A DNA stretch of 64,000 bases from Clostridium sp. Marseille-P2415 (GTDB taxonomy: Bacteria > Bacillota > Clostridia > Lachnospirales > Lachnospiraceae), in contig NZ_LT732526.1 of NCBI RefSeq assembly GCF_900155545.1, positions 2,426,164 to 2,490,163 on the forward strand. Direction: 5' to 3'. The notes under the pieces are model-generated. The model ran no database searches and had not been told where the DNA came from. It was given only the letters and a program-made list of their open reading frames with translations. Shown piece by piece: positions 23,612-32,472 of the stretch; the first letter of the stretch is position 1, and each line of letters opens with the position of its first letter. A program made the translations under genes and the position numbers.

Positions 23612-26242
23612 TTAATTTTTTTGGTTGATCGCCGCCTGTGCTGCCGCCAGTTTAGCAATCGGCACGCGGAACGGGGAACAGGATACATAATCCAGACCGA
23701 TCTTATGGCAGAATTCTACGGAAGAAGGATCTCCGCCGTGCTCACCGCAAATACCAACATGAAGCTCAGGCCGGACGCCTTTCCCCAACTTGATGGCTGT
23801 CTCCATAAGCTTGCCAACACCAATCTGGTCCAGTTTTGCAAACGGGTCATTCTCGAATATCTTGGTGTCATAGTAAGCATCTAAGAACTTACCGGCATCG
23901 TCACGGGAGAAGCCATAGGTCATCTGGGTTAAATCGTTGGTTCCAAAGCAGAAGAATTCCGCTTCTTTCGCGATCTCATCAGCAGTAAGAGCCGCTCTTG
24001 GAATCTCGATCATGGTACCGACTTCATATTTTAAGCTGCTTCCTGCAGCAGCAATTTCTGCGTCAGCAGTTTCAACAACCACCTTTTTAACAAACTTTAA
24101 TTCCTTCTCATCGCAGATAAGCGGAATCATGATCTCCGGACATACGTTCCAGTCTGCATGTGCTTTCTGTACGTTGATTGCCGCGCGGATCACTGCCTTT
24201 GTCTGCATCCTTGCGATCTCAGGATAGGTAACAGTCAGACGGCAGCCACGGTGTCCCATCATCGGGTTGAACTCGTGCAGGGAATTAATGATGTTCTTGA
24301 TCTGAGCCACGGTCTTGCCCTGGGCATCAGCCAGCTTCTTAATGTCCTCTTCCTCTGTTGGAACAAACTCATGCAACGGCGGATCCAGGAAACGGATGGT
24401 AACAGGATTTCCTTCCAGAGCCTCATAAAGCTTCTCAAAATCGTCCTGCTGTACCGGAAGGATCTTTTCTAAAGCTGCTTCCCTCTCTTTTACCGTGTCA
24501 GAGCAGATCATCTCACGGAATGCGTCGATCCGATCGCCTTCAAAGAACATATGCTCGGTCCTGCAAAGGCCGATTCCCTCTGCTCCCAGCTCTCTTGCCT
24601 TCTTTGCGTCGGCCGGGGTATCTGCATTGGTTCTTACTTTCAGTCTTCTGTATTTATCTGCCCATGCCATGATCCTGCCGAACTCTCCGGCAATGGTGGC
24701 ATCTACGGTCGGGATTATTCCATCATATATCTTTCCGGTGGAGCCGTCGATGGACAACCAGTCCCCTTCGCGGTATTCCTTTCCTGAAAGAACGAATTTT
24801 TTATTCTCTTCGTCCATGGCGATCTCGGAACAGCCTGATACACAGCAGGTACCCATGCCGCGTGCAACAACGGCTGCGTGGGATGTCATACCGCCGCGTA
24901 CGGTCAAAATACCCTGAGCGGCTTTCATACCCTCAATGTCTTCCGGAGAGGTCTCAAGACGGACCAGAACAACCTTTTCGCCTCTTTCCTTCCAGGCCTT
25001 CGCATCATCTGCGGTAAATACGATCTTTCCGCATGCGGCTCCCGGAGAAGCTGCCAGAGCCTTTGCAACCGGTTCAGTCTTCTTTAATGCTGCTGTGTCA
25101 AACTGAGGATGCAGTAAGGTATCCAAGTTTCTCGGATCGATCATCTTCACTGCTTTTTCCTCTGTGATCATGCCCTCGTCAACCAGGTCACAGGCAATCT
25201 TTAAAGCCGCTTTCGCGGTCCTCTTGCCGTTACGTGTCTGAAGCATGTAAAGCTTCTTATCTTCAATGGTAAACTCCATATCCTGCATATCTCTGTAGTG
25301 GTCTTCCAGTTTATCGCAGATGCCGATGAACTGCTCATAAACCTTCGGCATAACTTCCTTTAACTGTTCGATCTTCTGAGGAGTACGGACACCAGCTACT
25401 ACGTCTTCCCCCTGTGCGTTCATTAAGAACTCGCCCATCAGATGCTTCTCGCCGGTTGCAGGATCGCGGGTAAATGCAACACCGGTACCGGATGTCTCAC
25501 CCATGTTTCCAAATGCCATCATCTGTACGTTAACAGCAGTTCCCCAGGAATACGGGATATCGTTATCACGGCGGTATACGTTTGCTCTTGGGTTGTCCCA
25601 GGAACGGAAGACTGCCTTGATCGCTTCCATCAGCTGCATCTTGGGATCAGCCGGGAATTCTTCGCCGATTTTTTCCTTGTATTCGGCCTTGAACTGATTT
25701 GCAAGCTCCTTTAAATCATCGGCAGTTAAATCTACGTCTTCTGTAACGCCCTTTTTCGATTTCATCTTATCAATGAGCTCTTCGAAATATTTTTTGCCGA
25801 CTTCCATAACCACATCGGAGAACATCTGGATAAATCTTCGATAGCAGTCCCAGGCCCAGCGGGGATTGCCGGATTTGGAAGCCAGGACTTCCACTACTTC
25901 TTCATTTAAACCAAGATTTAAGATGGTATCCATCATACCGGGCATGGATGCTCTTGCACCGGAACGGACAGAAACCAGAAGAGGATTTTCTTTATCGCCG
26001 AACTTCTTTCCGGTGATCTCTTCCATCTTTGTAATATGTTCCATGATCTGTCCCATGATCTCATCGTTAATCTTTTCGCCATCTTCATAATACTGAGTAC
26101 AGGCTTCCGTTGTTATTGTAAACCCCTGGGGAACCGGAAGACCTAAATTGGTCATCTCTGCCAGGTTCGCACCTTTCCCACCTAACAGGTTCCTCATGTC
26201 TGCATTACCTTCGGTAAACAAATAAACCCATTTTTTTGCCAT
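23612..26242 (-). CDS. ppdK: Pyruvate, phosphate dikinase
   Basis: 876 residues, full length. Reversible conversion of pyruvate, ATP and phosphate to phosphoenolpyruvate, AMP and diphosphate. N-terminal ATP-grasp region (LLGGKGANLAEM near residue 20; SGARASMPGMMDTILNLG). The phosphohistidine sits in GGMTSHAAVVARGMG (about 450-465). The C-terminal barrel has GLCRTEHMFF and the active-site Cys in HVGICGEHGGDP. In clostridia it links glycolysis to PEP/pyruvate metabolism with PPi. Monocistronic, with its own terminator. Confidence 0.98.
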   Translation of the reverse strand: MAKKWVYLFTEGNADMRNLLGGKGANLAEMTNLGLPVPQGFTITTEACTQYYEDGEKINDEIMGQIMEHITKMEEITGKKFGDKENPLLVSVRSGARASMPGMMDTILNLGLNEEVVEVLASKSGNPRWAWDCYRRFIQMFSDVVMEVGKKYFEELIDKMKSKKGVTEDVDLTADDLKELANQFKAEYKEKIGEEFPADPKMQLMEAIKAVFRSWDNPRANVYRRDNDIPYSWGTAVNVQMMAFGNMGETSGTGVAFTRDPATGEKHLMGEFLMNAQGEDVVAGVRTPQKIEQLKEVMPKVYEQFIGICDKLEDHYRDMQDMEFTIEDKKLYMLQTRNGKRTAKAALKIACDLVDEGMITEEKAVKMIDPRNLDTLLHPQFDTAALKKTEPVAKALAASPGAACGKIVFTADDAKAWKERGEKVVLVRLETSPEDIEGMKAAQGILTVRGGMTSHAAVVARGMGTCCVSGCSEIAMDEENKKFVLSGKEYREGDWLSIDGSTGKIYDGIIPTVDATIAGEFGRIMAWADKYRRLKVRTNADTPADAKKARELGAEGIGLCRTEHMFFEGDRIDAFREMICSDTVKEREAALEKILPVQQDDFEKLYEALEGNPVTIRFLDPPLHEFVPTEEEDIKKLADAQGKTVAQIKNIINSLHEFNPMMGHRGCRLTVTYPEIARMQTKAVIRAAINVQKAHADWNVCPEIMIPLICDEKELKFVKKVVVETADAEIAAAGSSLKYEVGTMIEIPRAALTADEIAKEAEFFCFGTNDLTQMTYGFSRDDAGKFLDAYYDTKIFENDPFAKLDQIGVGKLMETAIKLGKGVRPELHVGICGEHGGDPSSVEFCHKIGLDYVSCSPFRVPIAKLAAAQAAINQKN

Positions 26243-26486
26243 AAGTTAATTTCCTCCTCAAAATGTGTTGGTTATTCTGCCCTTCCGCCGGTTTCATTTG
26301 CGAAAAAGCCCTGCGAATATTATAGCATAATTCAAATTCTAGTAAAGGGGTTTTCTATAATTATTGGCAAAAATTCGCTCTTTTTTCGATACAATTATTA
26401 TGAAAGCACTTCCAAATTCTGTCATTTTCCGATATGCGATTCCCGTTCGTATATACGAAATTCAAAATATTTTCTCTGGAATAAAT

Positions 26487-26707
26487 TCAGAAATTTTCGG
26501 ATAATGACAGATTTCTGTTCTTTAACAAAATCAGGCGGGTTACCAGAGCTAAAAATCCGGCTGCCGGCGTAGCAGTCCAGATTCCCTGTACAATCATCAG
26601 GATATCTGCTAATATGTATATAGAGGTAACTACCCGGCGCTGACCGAGGGCAGAAGATACCTCATAAATAATTTTTCCGGGTATTCCGGCAAGTTTATTT
26701 TCTTCAT
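26487..26707 (-). pseudogene. Frameshifted, truncated remnant of a MATE-family efflux transporter
   Basis: ATG at 26707 (AGGGA upstream) gives MKKINLPEYPEKLFMRYLLP then SVSAG and a stop. Shifting frame at about 26635, the sequence continues as VVTSIYILADILMI and on to 26487. LPE.PEKLF.RYL-PSVSA..VTSIY.LAD is the classic start of MATE/NorM-like proteins (usually about 450 residues). Only about 70 residues survive. The rest of the 700-base gap between ppdK and the BMP operon shows no other gene. Confidence 0.68.
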
Positions 26708-26874
26708 AATTTCCCTGATTTTTTTAAGTATTTTGCCCGTTTAACATTTTTTTCTTAACCAACAAGTGAAATAAATCAACATCTGTTAATTTTAAAAGGC
26801 TAAGGATTATATTCCATAAATTGTCAGAGTGTTTTTCTATTTTTTCTGTAAAATAATACCAAAGGAGATTGTCT

Positions 26875-26925
26875 ATGGACCGAAAATGTGATACATTAAT
26901 GGTATCTCTGAAAATTAATCAATAA
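26875..26925 (+). CDS. Possible 16-residue leader peptide ahead of the nucleoside ABC operon
   Basis: AAAGGAG lies 7 bases before ATG 26875; the frame encodes MDRKCDTLMVSLKINQ and stops 19 bases before the binding-protein start. A short ATACCA/TGGTAT pairing brackets it. It could be a regulatory leader or chance; no run of codons for one amino acid is present. Confidence 0.35.
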   Translation: MDRKCDTLMVSLKINQ

Positions 26926-26944
26926 CAGGAGGGAAAATAGGATT

Positions 26945-28111
26945 ATGAAAAAGAGAGCATTCGCATTAGCTATGGCAGTCATGATGACCGCATCATTAAG
27001 CGCTTGTGGTTCTTCCGGCTCAGGCGGCACCACTGCTGCACCTGCTGAAACCACTGCTGCTGAAAAGCAGGCGGAAACAACCGGTGCAACCTCAGTGAAG
27101 TCCGATTCTTCAAGCGGTTATGATCTTGCGCTTGTTACAGACTTAGGAACCATTGATGACAAGTCCTTTAACCAGGGAGCATGGGAAGGCATGAAAAAGT
27201 ACGCTGAGGAAAACGGAATCTCCTACAAGTACTATCAGCCCCAGGAAGGCACCACAGATTCCTATCTTGAGACCATCGGCCTTGCAATCGAAGGCGGAGC
27301 GAAATTAGTTGTATGCCCGGGATATTTATTTGAAGAACCTATATTCCTTGCCCAGGATCAGTACAAGGACGTTCACTTCATCCTTCTGGATGGCGAACCT
27401 CACAATGCCGATTACTCGGAATACAGAACGGAAGCTAACGTTATGCCGATCCTTTTCAAGGAAGACGAGCCTGGATTCCTGGCCGGCTATGCAGCTGTTA
27501 AGGATGGAAATACAAAGCTTGGCTTCTTAGGCGGTATGGCCGTTCCTGCCGTTATCCATTTCGGATACGGATTTGCAGAAGGCGCTGACTTTGCAGCAAA
27601 GGAAATGGGCATTGACAGCATCGAAATCATGTACAACTACACAGGTGCATTTGCAGCTACACCGGAAGCTCAGTCCATGGCAGCTTCCTGGTACCAGAAC
27701 GGAACGGAAGTGATCTTCGGATGCGGCGGCGCCGTCGGCAACTCAGTCATGGCTGCTGCTGAAGAAAAAAGCGCAAAAGTGATCGGCGTTGACGTTGACC
27801 AGAGCTATGAGTCCGGAACGGTCATTACCTCTGCCATGAAGCAGCTTTCCGTTTCTGTCTATGACGGCGTAAAGGCGTTCTATGACAATGCTTTCCCCGG
27901 CGGCAAGACCAGCATCTTCTCAGCTAAGAACGATGGTATCGGACTTCCCCTGGAAACATCGAAGTTTACAAAGTTTACCAAGGAAGATTATGATAAGATT
28001 TACGCCCAGTTAAAAGAAGGGAAAATCGAACTCGTACAGCCTTCCCAGGATAACAACAATCCTACCGTTGACTTAAAGCTTGAAAAGACCAAAATTAACT
28101 TTGTAGAATAA
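26945..28111 (+). CDS. BMP-family (PnrA-like) substrate-binding lipoprotein
   Basis: 388 residues. Lipobox LSAC with Cys21, then a linker of Ser, Gly, Thr and Ala. The BMP/Med domain begins YDLALVTDLGTIDDKSFNQG (about 59-78), whose Asp-Asp-Lys-Ser-Phe-Asn core is diagnostic, and has the GCGGAVGNSVM phosphate-loop-like region (about 259-269). It is expected to deliver nucleosides (purine type most often) to the permeases downstream. AGGAGGG lies 11 bases ahead of the ATG. Confidence 0.93.
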   Translation: MKKRAFALAMAVMMTASLSACGSSGSGGTTAAPAETTAAEKQAETTGATSVKSDSSSGYDLALVTDLGTIDDKSFNQGAWEGMKKYAEENGISYKYYQPQEGTTDSYLETIGLAIEGGAKLVVCPGYLFEEPIFLAQDQYKDVHFILLDGEPHNADYSEYRTEANVMPILFKEDEPGFLAGYAAVKDGNTKLGFLGGMAVPAVIHFGYGFAEGADFAAKEMGIDSIEIMYNYTGAFAATPEAQSMAASWYQNGTEVIFGCGGAVGNSVMAAAEEKSAKVIGVDVDQSYESGTVITSAMKQLSVSVYDGVKAFYDNAFPGGKTSIFSAKNDGIGLPLETSKFTKFTKEDYDKIYAQLKEGKIELVQPSQDNNNPTVDLKLEKTKINFVE

Positions 28112-28116
28112 TCTGC

Positions 28117-28222
28117 AGAGGAAGCACCCTTCGGGCATACCTTTATGCCCAAAAAGCGTGGGCAAAGAAAGAGGAAGCACCCTTCGGGCATACCTTTATG
28201 CCCAAAAAGCGTGGGCAAAGAA
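28117..28222 (+). repeat. Tandem copies (2 x 53 bp) of a dispersed palindromic element
   Basis: Two identical 53-base units, 28117-28169 and 28170-28222, just after the BMP stop. Each contains the hairpin GGGCATACCTTTATGCCC, then AAAAAGCGTGGGC and a purine-rich AAAGAAAGAGGAA end. Variants lie at 47594-47640, 50851-50890 and 58081-58121, always in the sense of local transcription. Confidence 0.88.
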
Positions 28223-28228
28223 AGAGGA

Positions 28229-28296
28229 AAGGAGATGCCGTTTGATTCACCAGTCAGAACAGACCTGGTCTCTTACGGCATCTCCTTTTTATTTTT
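28229..28296 (+). terminator. Terminator/attenuator between binding-protein and ATPase genes
   Basis: GGAGATGCCGT / ACGGCATCTCC stem (28231-28241 with 28275-28285) followed by TTTTTATTTTT. It would reduce transcription of the ATPase and permease genes relative to the binding protein. Confidence 0.85.
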
Positions 28297-28379
28297 CATA
28301 AAAGCCGAAAAATGCCAAGGAATATTTTACTAACCTGGTACCGGGTTCCATAGACAGGTACCGAAATAAGGGGGATTTT

Positions 28380-29915
28380 ATGGATTATATTATCGAGATG
28401 CTTCATATCACAAAAGAATTTCCCGGTATCATCGCCAATGATGACATAACTCTGCAGTTAAAGAAAGGCGAGATACACGCCCTGCTTGGTGAGAACGGTG
28501 CAGGGAAATCCACTCTCATGAGTGTCTTATTCGGTCTGTACCAGCCGGAAAAGGGCGTCATCAAAGTTCGGGATAAGGAAGAAAAGATCACCGGCCCTCT
28601 GGATGCCAATGGGCTGGGGATCGGCATGGTTCACCAGCATTTTAAGCTGGTCGAGAATTTTACCGTACTTCAGAACATCGTTCTGGGCATGGAAACAACA
28701 AAGCGCGGCTTTTTAAAAATGGATGATGCGCGCAAAAAGGTTATGGAATTAAGTGAAAAATACAAATTGTTCGTGGACCCGGATGCGCTCATATCGGATA
28801 TTACCGTTGGCATGCAGCAAAGGGTCGAGATTTTAAAAATGCTTTACCGAGACAACGAAATCATGATATTTGATGAACCGACTGCGGTTCTGACCCCTCA
28901 GGAAATCGATGAACTGATGCAGATCATGAGATATCTGGTCAAGGAAGGCAAGTCCATTCTGTTCATCACCCACAAGCTTAATGAAATCAAGTCGGTTGCG
29001 GACCGCTGTTCCGTCCTGCGCCGCGGTAAATATATTGGAACCGTAGAGGTAGCAGAAACAACGCCCGAGGAAATGTCAGAGATGATGGTTGGCCGTAAGG
29101 TAAATCTGACCGTCGACAAGAATCCTTCAAAACCCGGGGAGGTCGTACTGGAAGTAAAGGATCTTTCCGTGGAAGCAAGGAAAGAAGGACACACCAAAAA
29201 GCTGGTCCACGATGTTTCCTTTCAGGTAAGAAGAGGCGAGATCGTCTGCATCGCCGGTATTGACGGCAACGGACAGACCGAACTGATCCATGCCATCACA
29301 GGGATTTCCGATATGAGTGCCGGTACAGTTACCATTAACGGAGATGATGTAACAAAAAAGAGCATCCGTTACAAGAGCACTCACGGGCTGTCCCATATTC
29401 CGGAGGACCGCCATAAGCACGGTCTTGTACTGGATTATAACCTGGCCTATAATCTGGTGCTTCAGCAGTATTTTGAAAAGGAATTCCAAAGCAGTACCTT
29501 TTTAAAGAACGATAAGATTTATGAATACGCAGAAAAGCTGATCCGGGATTATGATATAAGAAGCAGTGAAGGACCCTTTACCACTGCCCGCAGCATGTCG
29601 GGCGGCAACCAGCAAAAGGCCATCGTAGCAAGGGAAATCTCAAAAGCGCCGGATATCCTTCTGGCCGTTCAGCCCACCCGGGGCTTAGATGTGGGGGCCA
29701 TAGAATATATTCACAAACAGCTGATAAAACAAAGGGATGCAGGAGCGGCAATCCTGCTGGTATCCCTGGAATTAGACGAAGTCATGAATTTAAGCGACCG
29801 GATTCTGGTCATGTATGAGGGCGGAGTCGTAGCCGACTTAGACCCCAAGAGCATCACGGTTCAGGAATTAGGTCTTTATATGGCAGGCGCAAAGAAAGAA
29901 GGTGGCAAATCATGA
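28380..29915 (+). CDS. Nucleoside-type ABC transporter ATP-binding protein (NupO-like)
   Basis: 511 residues, two ATPase halves. First half: Walker A GENGAGKST (38-46), MVHQHF Q-loop, Walker B IMIFDEPTAV. Second half: altered Walker A (GIDGNGQTEL), signature MSGGNQQKAI, and a Walker B-like LLAVQPTRGLD lacking the usual Asp-Glu pair, as in most members of this family. AAGGGGG is 5 bases before the ATG. It ends in a 4-base overlap with the first permease. Confidence 0.94.
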   Translation: MDYIIEMLHITKEFPGIIANDDITLQLKKGEIHALLGENGAGKSTLMSVLFGLYQPEKGVIKVRDKEEKITGPLDANGLGIGMVHQHFKLVENFTVLQNIVLGMETTKRGFLKMDDARKKVMELSEKYKLFVDPDALISDITVGMQQRVEILKMLYRDNEIMIFDEPTAVLTPQEIDELMQIMRYLVKEGKSILFITHKLNEIKSVADRCSVLRRGKYIGTVEVAETTPEEMSEMMVGRKVNLTVDKNPSKPGEVVLEVKDLSVEARKEGHTKKLVHDVSFQVRRGEIVCIAGIDGNGQTELIHAITGISDMSAGTVTINGDDVTKKSIRYKSTHGLSHIPEDRHKHGLVLDYNLAYNLVLQQYFEKEFQSSTFLKNDKIYEYAEKLIRDYDIRSSEGPFTTARSMSGGNQQKAIVAREISKAPDILLAVQPTRGLDVGAIEYIHKQLIKQRDAGAAILLVSLELDEVMNLSDRILVMYEGGVVADLDPKSITVQELGLYMAGAKKEGGKS

Positions 29916-31021
29916 AACCCAAACAGATAAAGAATCATACAGGCATTCTCTCTTCCATCTTTGCCATTGTGCTCGGACTTATCGTGGGCTTTATTATCCT
30001 GCTTCTCTGCAATCCGGAACAGGCACTTCCCGGATTTGCTACTATTTTGTCCGGTGCGTTTACCCATGGAGCCAAAGGCGTGGGACAGGTTTTCTACTAT
30101 GCAACTCCCATCATCCTGACCGGACTTTCTGTGGGATTTGCTTTCAAAACAGGGCTTTTTAACATCGGAACTCCCGGTCAGTTCATTATGGGCGGCTTTG
30201 GAGCTGTTTATGTTGGTATCCTGTGGACGTCCTTAGGACCGGCCCACTGGGTGGCCGCTCTTCTTGCCAGCGTCATCATGGGAGCGGTATGGGGCCTTGT
30301 TCCCGGACTATTAAAGGCATATTTTAACGTAAACGAAGTGATCGCCTCCATTATGATGAACTACATCGGCATGTATCTGGTAAACTGGATCGTAAAAAGC
30401 TATAAGCCTTTGTTTAACAACCTGCGCAATGAATCCCGCAATGTAGCGGTGACCGCCAACATCCCCAAGATGGGGCTTGACAAGATATTCCCGGGCTCAA
30501 GTGTGAACGGAGGGATCCTTATCGCGATCCTGGTCGTTATTCTGATCTGGGTCCTTCTTAATAAAACGACTTTTGGTTATGAATTGAAAGCTGTTGGTTT
30601 TAACCGGGATGCCAGCAAATACGCAGGCATCAATGAGAAAAAGAGCATTATCATGTCCATGGTGATTGCAGGTGCCATCGCCGGACTGGCCGGCGGGCTT
30701 TTGTATCTTGCCGGCACCGGAAAACATATCGAGATCAAGGATGTGCTGGCATCGGAAGGCTTTACGGGCATTTCCGTTGCATTACTGGGTTTAAGCAACC
30801 CCATTGGAGTGCTGTTCTCCGGTATCTTTATCGCATATTTAACAGCCGGAGGCTTTTACTTACAGCTATTTGAATTTTCAACGGAGATCATAGACATCAT
30901 CGTGGCGGTCATCATCTATTTCAGCGCCTTTGCCCTGATGGTAAAGATTCTTATCTCTAAGATCCAAAAGCAGAAAGGTGCGAAAACAGAAGCAGCAAAG
31001 GAAGGAGGAACGAAATCATGA
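29912..31021 (+). CDS. Nucleoside-type ABC transporter permease 1 (NupP-like)
   Basis: 369 residues with about 9-10 membrane helices; the FNIGTPGQFIMGGFGA segment and the cytoplasmic coupling region GYELKAVGFNRDASKYAGIN are typical of BPD_transp_2 permeases partnered with BMP lipoproteins. It overlaps the ATPase and the second permease by 4 bases each, so translation is coupled. Confidence 0.93.
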   Translation: MKPKQIKNHTGILSSIFAIVLGLIVGFIILLLCNPEQALPGFATILSGAFTHGAKGVGQVFYYATPIILTGLSVGFAFKTGLFNIGTPGQFIMGGFGAVYVGILWTSLGPAHWVAALLASVIMGAVWGLVPGLLKAYFNVNEVIASIMMNYIGMYLVNWIVKSYKPLFNNLRNESRNVAVTANIPKMGLDKIFPGSSVNGGILIAILVVILIWVLLNKTTFGYELKAVGFNRDASKYAGINEKKSIIMSMVIAGAIAGLAGGLLYLAGTGKHIEIKDVLASEGFTGISVALLGLSNPIGVLFSGIFIAYLTAGGFYLQLFEFSTEIIDIIVAVIIYFSAFALMVKILISKIQKQKGAKTEAAKEGGTKS

Positions 31022-31971
31022 ACGTAATCTATTTCATTTTCCAACAGACCATGTATTTCATGATTCCTCTCATGATCGTAGCTTTGGGAGCCATGTTCTC
31101 CGAACGGAGCGGCATCGTCAACATCGCTCTGGAAGGCATTATGACCATGGGTGCATTTACCGGAATTCTGTTTATCAATATGACCGGCGGCTCCATGAGC
31201 GGACAGCTCCAGCTCATCATCGCTGTGCTGATTTCCATGGCGGCCGGCATGGTATTTTCCCTGTTCCATGCCTACGCTTCCATCAATATGAAATCCAATC
31301 AGGTTATCAGCGGTACGGCTTTAAACATGTTTGCTCCTGCCTTTGCCATTTTCGTGGCCCGTGTCATTCAGGGGATCCAGCAGGTACAGTTTACCAACAC
31401 CTTCCGCGTCACCTCTGTTCCTGTACTGGGCAGAATTCCGTTTATCGGCCCTCTTCTGTTCCAGAACGCTTATCTCACCACCTACATCGGCATCGCGATC
31501 TTCGTGCTCTCTACCGTGGTCCTTTATAAAACCCGGTTTGGCTTAAGACTCCGCGCCTGCGGCGAGCATCCCCATGCAGCCGATGCAGCCGGTATTAACG
31601 TATACCACATGCAGTACGCAGGTGTATTGATATCCGGAGCTTTGGGCGGACTTGGCGGACTGGTCTTTGTGGTTCCGACCTCCACTAATTTCAACGCAGA
31701 CGTGGCAGGATACGGATTCCTTGCTCTGGCCGTTTTGATCTTCGGCCAGTGGAAGCCGGTTAATATCATGTTTGCCTCTCTTTTCTTCGGACTGATGAAG
31801 GCTGTTGCATCTGCTTATTCCGGAATCCCGTTCTTAAATGCACTGGGGATTCCAAGCTATTTCTATAAGATGGTACCTTATATCATCACATTGATCGTAC
31901 TGATCTTCACCTCCAGGAACTCTCAGGCTCCTAAAGCAGAGGGGATTCCTTATGATAAGGGACAGAGGTAA
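31018..31971 (+). CDS. Nucleoside-type ABC transporter permease 2 (NupQ-like)
   Basis: 317 residues, about 8-9 membrane helices, with FSERSGIVNIALEGIMTMGAF (about 25-45) as the conserved entry motif and GLRLRACGEHPHAADAAGIN as coupling region. It forms the heterodimeric channel with permease 1. Last gene of the operon. Confidence 0.93.
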   Translation: MNVIYFIFQQTMYFMIPLMIVALGAMFSERSGIVNIALEGIMTMGAFTGILFINMTGGSMSGQLQLIIAVLISMAAGMVFSLFHAYASINMKSNQVISGTALNMFAPAFAIFVARVIQGIQQVQFTNTFRVTSVPVLGRIPFIGPLLFQNAYLTTYIGIAIFVLSTVVLYKTRFGLRLRACGEHPHAADAAGINVYHMQYAGVLISGALGGLGGLVFVVPTSTNFNADVAGYGFLALAVLIFGQWKPVNIMFASLFFGLMKAVASAYSGIPFLNALGIPSYFYKMVPYIITLIVLIFTSRNSQAPKAEGIPYDKGQR

Positions 31972-31986
31972 ACAAACATGGGGAAC

Positions 31987-32035
31987 AAAAGCCGGCAGAA
32001 CCACTGCACATGCTGCAATGACTTTACCGGCTTTT
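31987..32035 (+). terminator. Terminator of the nucleoside ABC operon
   Basis: AAAAGCCGG / CCGGCTTTT stem (31987-31995 with 32027-32035) followed by a T-rich tract, 15 bases past the last stop. The stretch 32036-32255 behind it holds no convincing gene. Confidence 0.7.
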
Positions 32036-32259
32036 CCCTTCGTTTTCTATTCTTCAATTGCCCTTCTTAAGGCTTCCTGATGACGGCGTACCTGTTCAAT
32101 GCCCCTCCTGTCCGGTTCCGGTTCCTCCTACATGGAATCACCCCCGGCAAGTACCGGATATCCAGATTTCTCCTGGACCGGGCCCATGGAAGCATTCTGG
32201 GTACCTGGATCAGCGGTTTCGTACACAGGCAGGTTTAAAAAACTTAAAATAGGGTATAC

Positions 32260-32288
32260 TTGATTTTGTCCACGGCATATGATATAAT
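32260..32288 (+). promoter_or_regulatory. Strong sigma-A promoter of a small RNA unit
   Basis: TTGATT (32260-32265) and a perfect TATAAT (32283-32288) are separated by 17 bases. No plus-strand gene follows before glyS, which runs the other way. Confidence 0.7.
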
Positions 32289-32294
32289 GCCAGT

Positions 32295-32368
32295 AGGCAA
32301 AGAATGAAGCTATGTCCAAGCTGGACACAAAGCGAAAGCCCCAGAGATGCGAGCTCTGGGGCTTTCTT
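32295..32368 (+). ncRNA. Candidate small RNA (about 75 nt)
   Basis: Predicted transcript from the promoter above. It contains the hairpin TGTCCA-AGC-TGGACA (32313-32327), a short linker ACAAAGC, and a 13-bp terminator stem GAAAGCCCCAGAG / CTCTGGGGCTTTC (32334-32346 with 32354-32366). The T-tract is weak. No riboswitch class that I know fits, and nothing downstream is in the same direction. The second stem could also terminate glyS from the other strand. Confidence 0.55.
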
Positions 32369-32472
32369 CATGCTAGTCGTCACTATCGTCACTGGCAAGC
32401 CTGAAGGCAGCCAAAAGGCTGATTTTCCAAATCCGGTCCGCGCTTTTGCCTGACTTCATTAAATAATTATAC

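Noticed and set aside
26700..26944. Purine riboswitch ahead of the BMP operon
   Set aside because: The conserved junction and loop sequences of the purine aptamer were not found.
28145..28333. ORFs on both strands rich in CPK/MPKK motifs
   Set aside because: They only translate the tandem palindromic repeat and the terminator.
32060..32250. Minus-strand frame ending in a Glu/Arg-rich stretch before 32050
   Set aside because: No start codon, multiple stops in each frame and no recognised family; may be old debris but not supportable.
32295..32368. c-di-GMP (GEMM) or other riboswitch
   Set aside because: An ACAAAGC stretch is reminiscent, but the conserved core and helices are missing and no gene follows on that strand.
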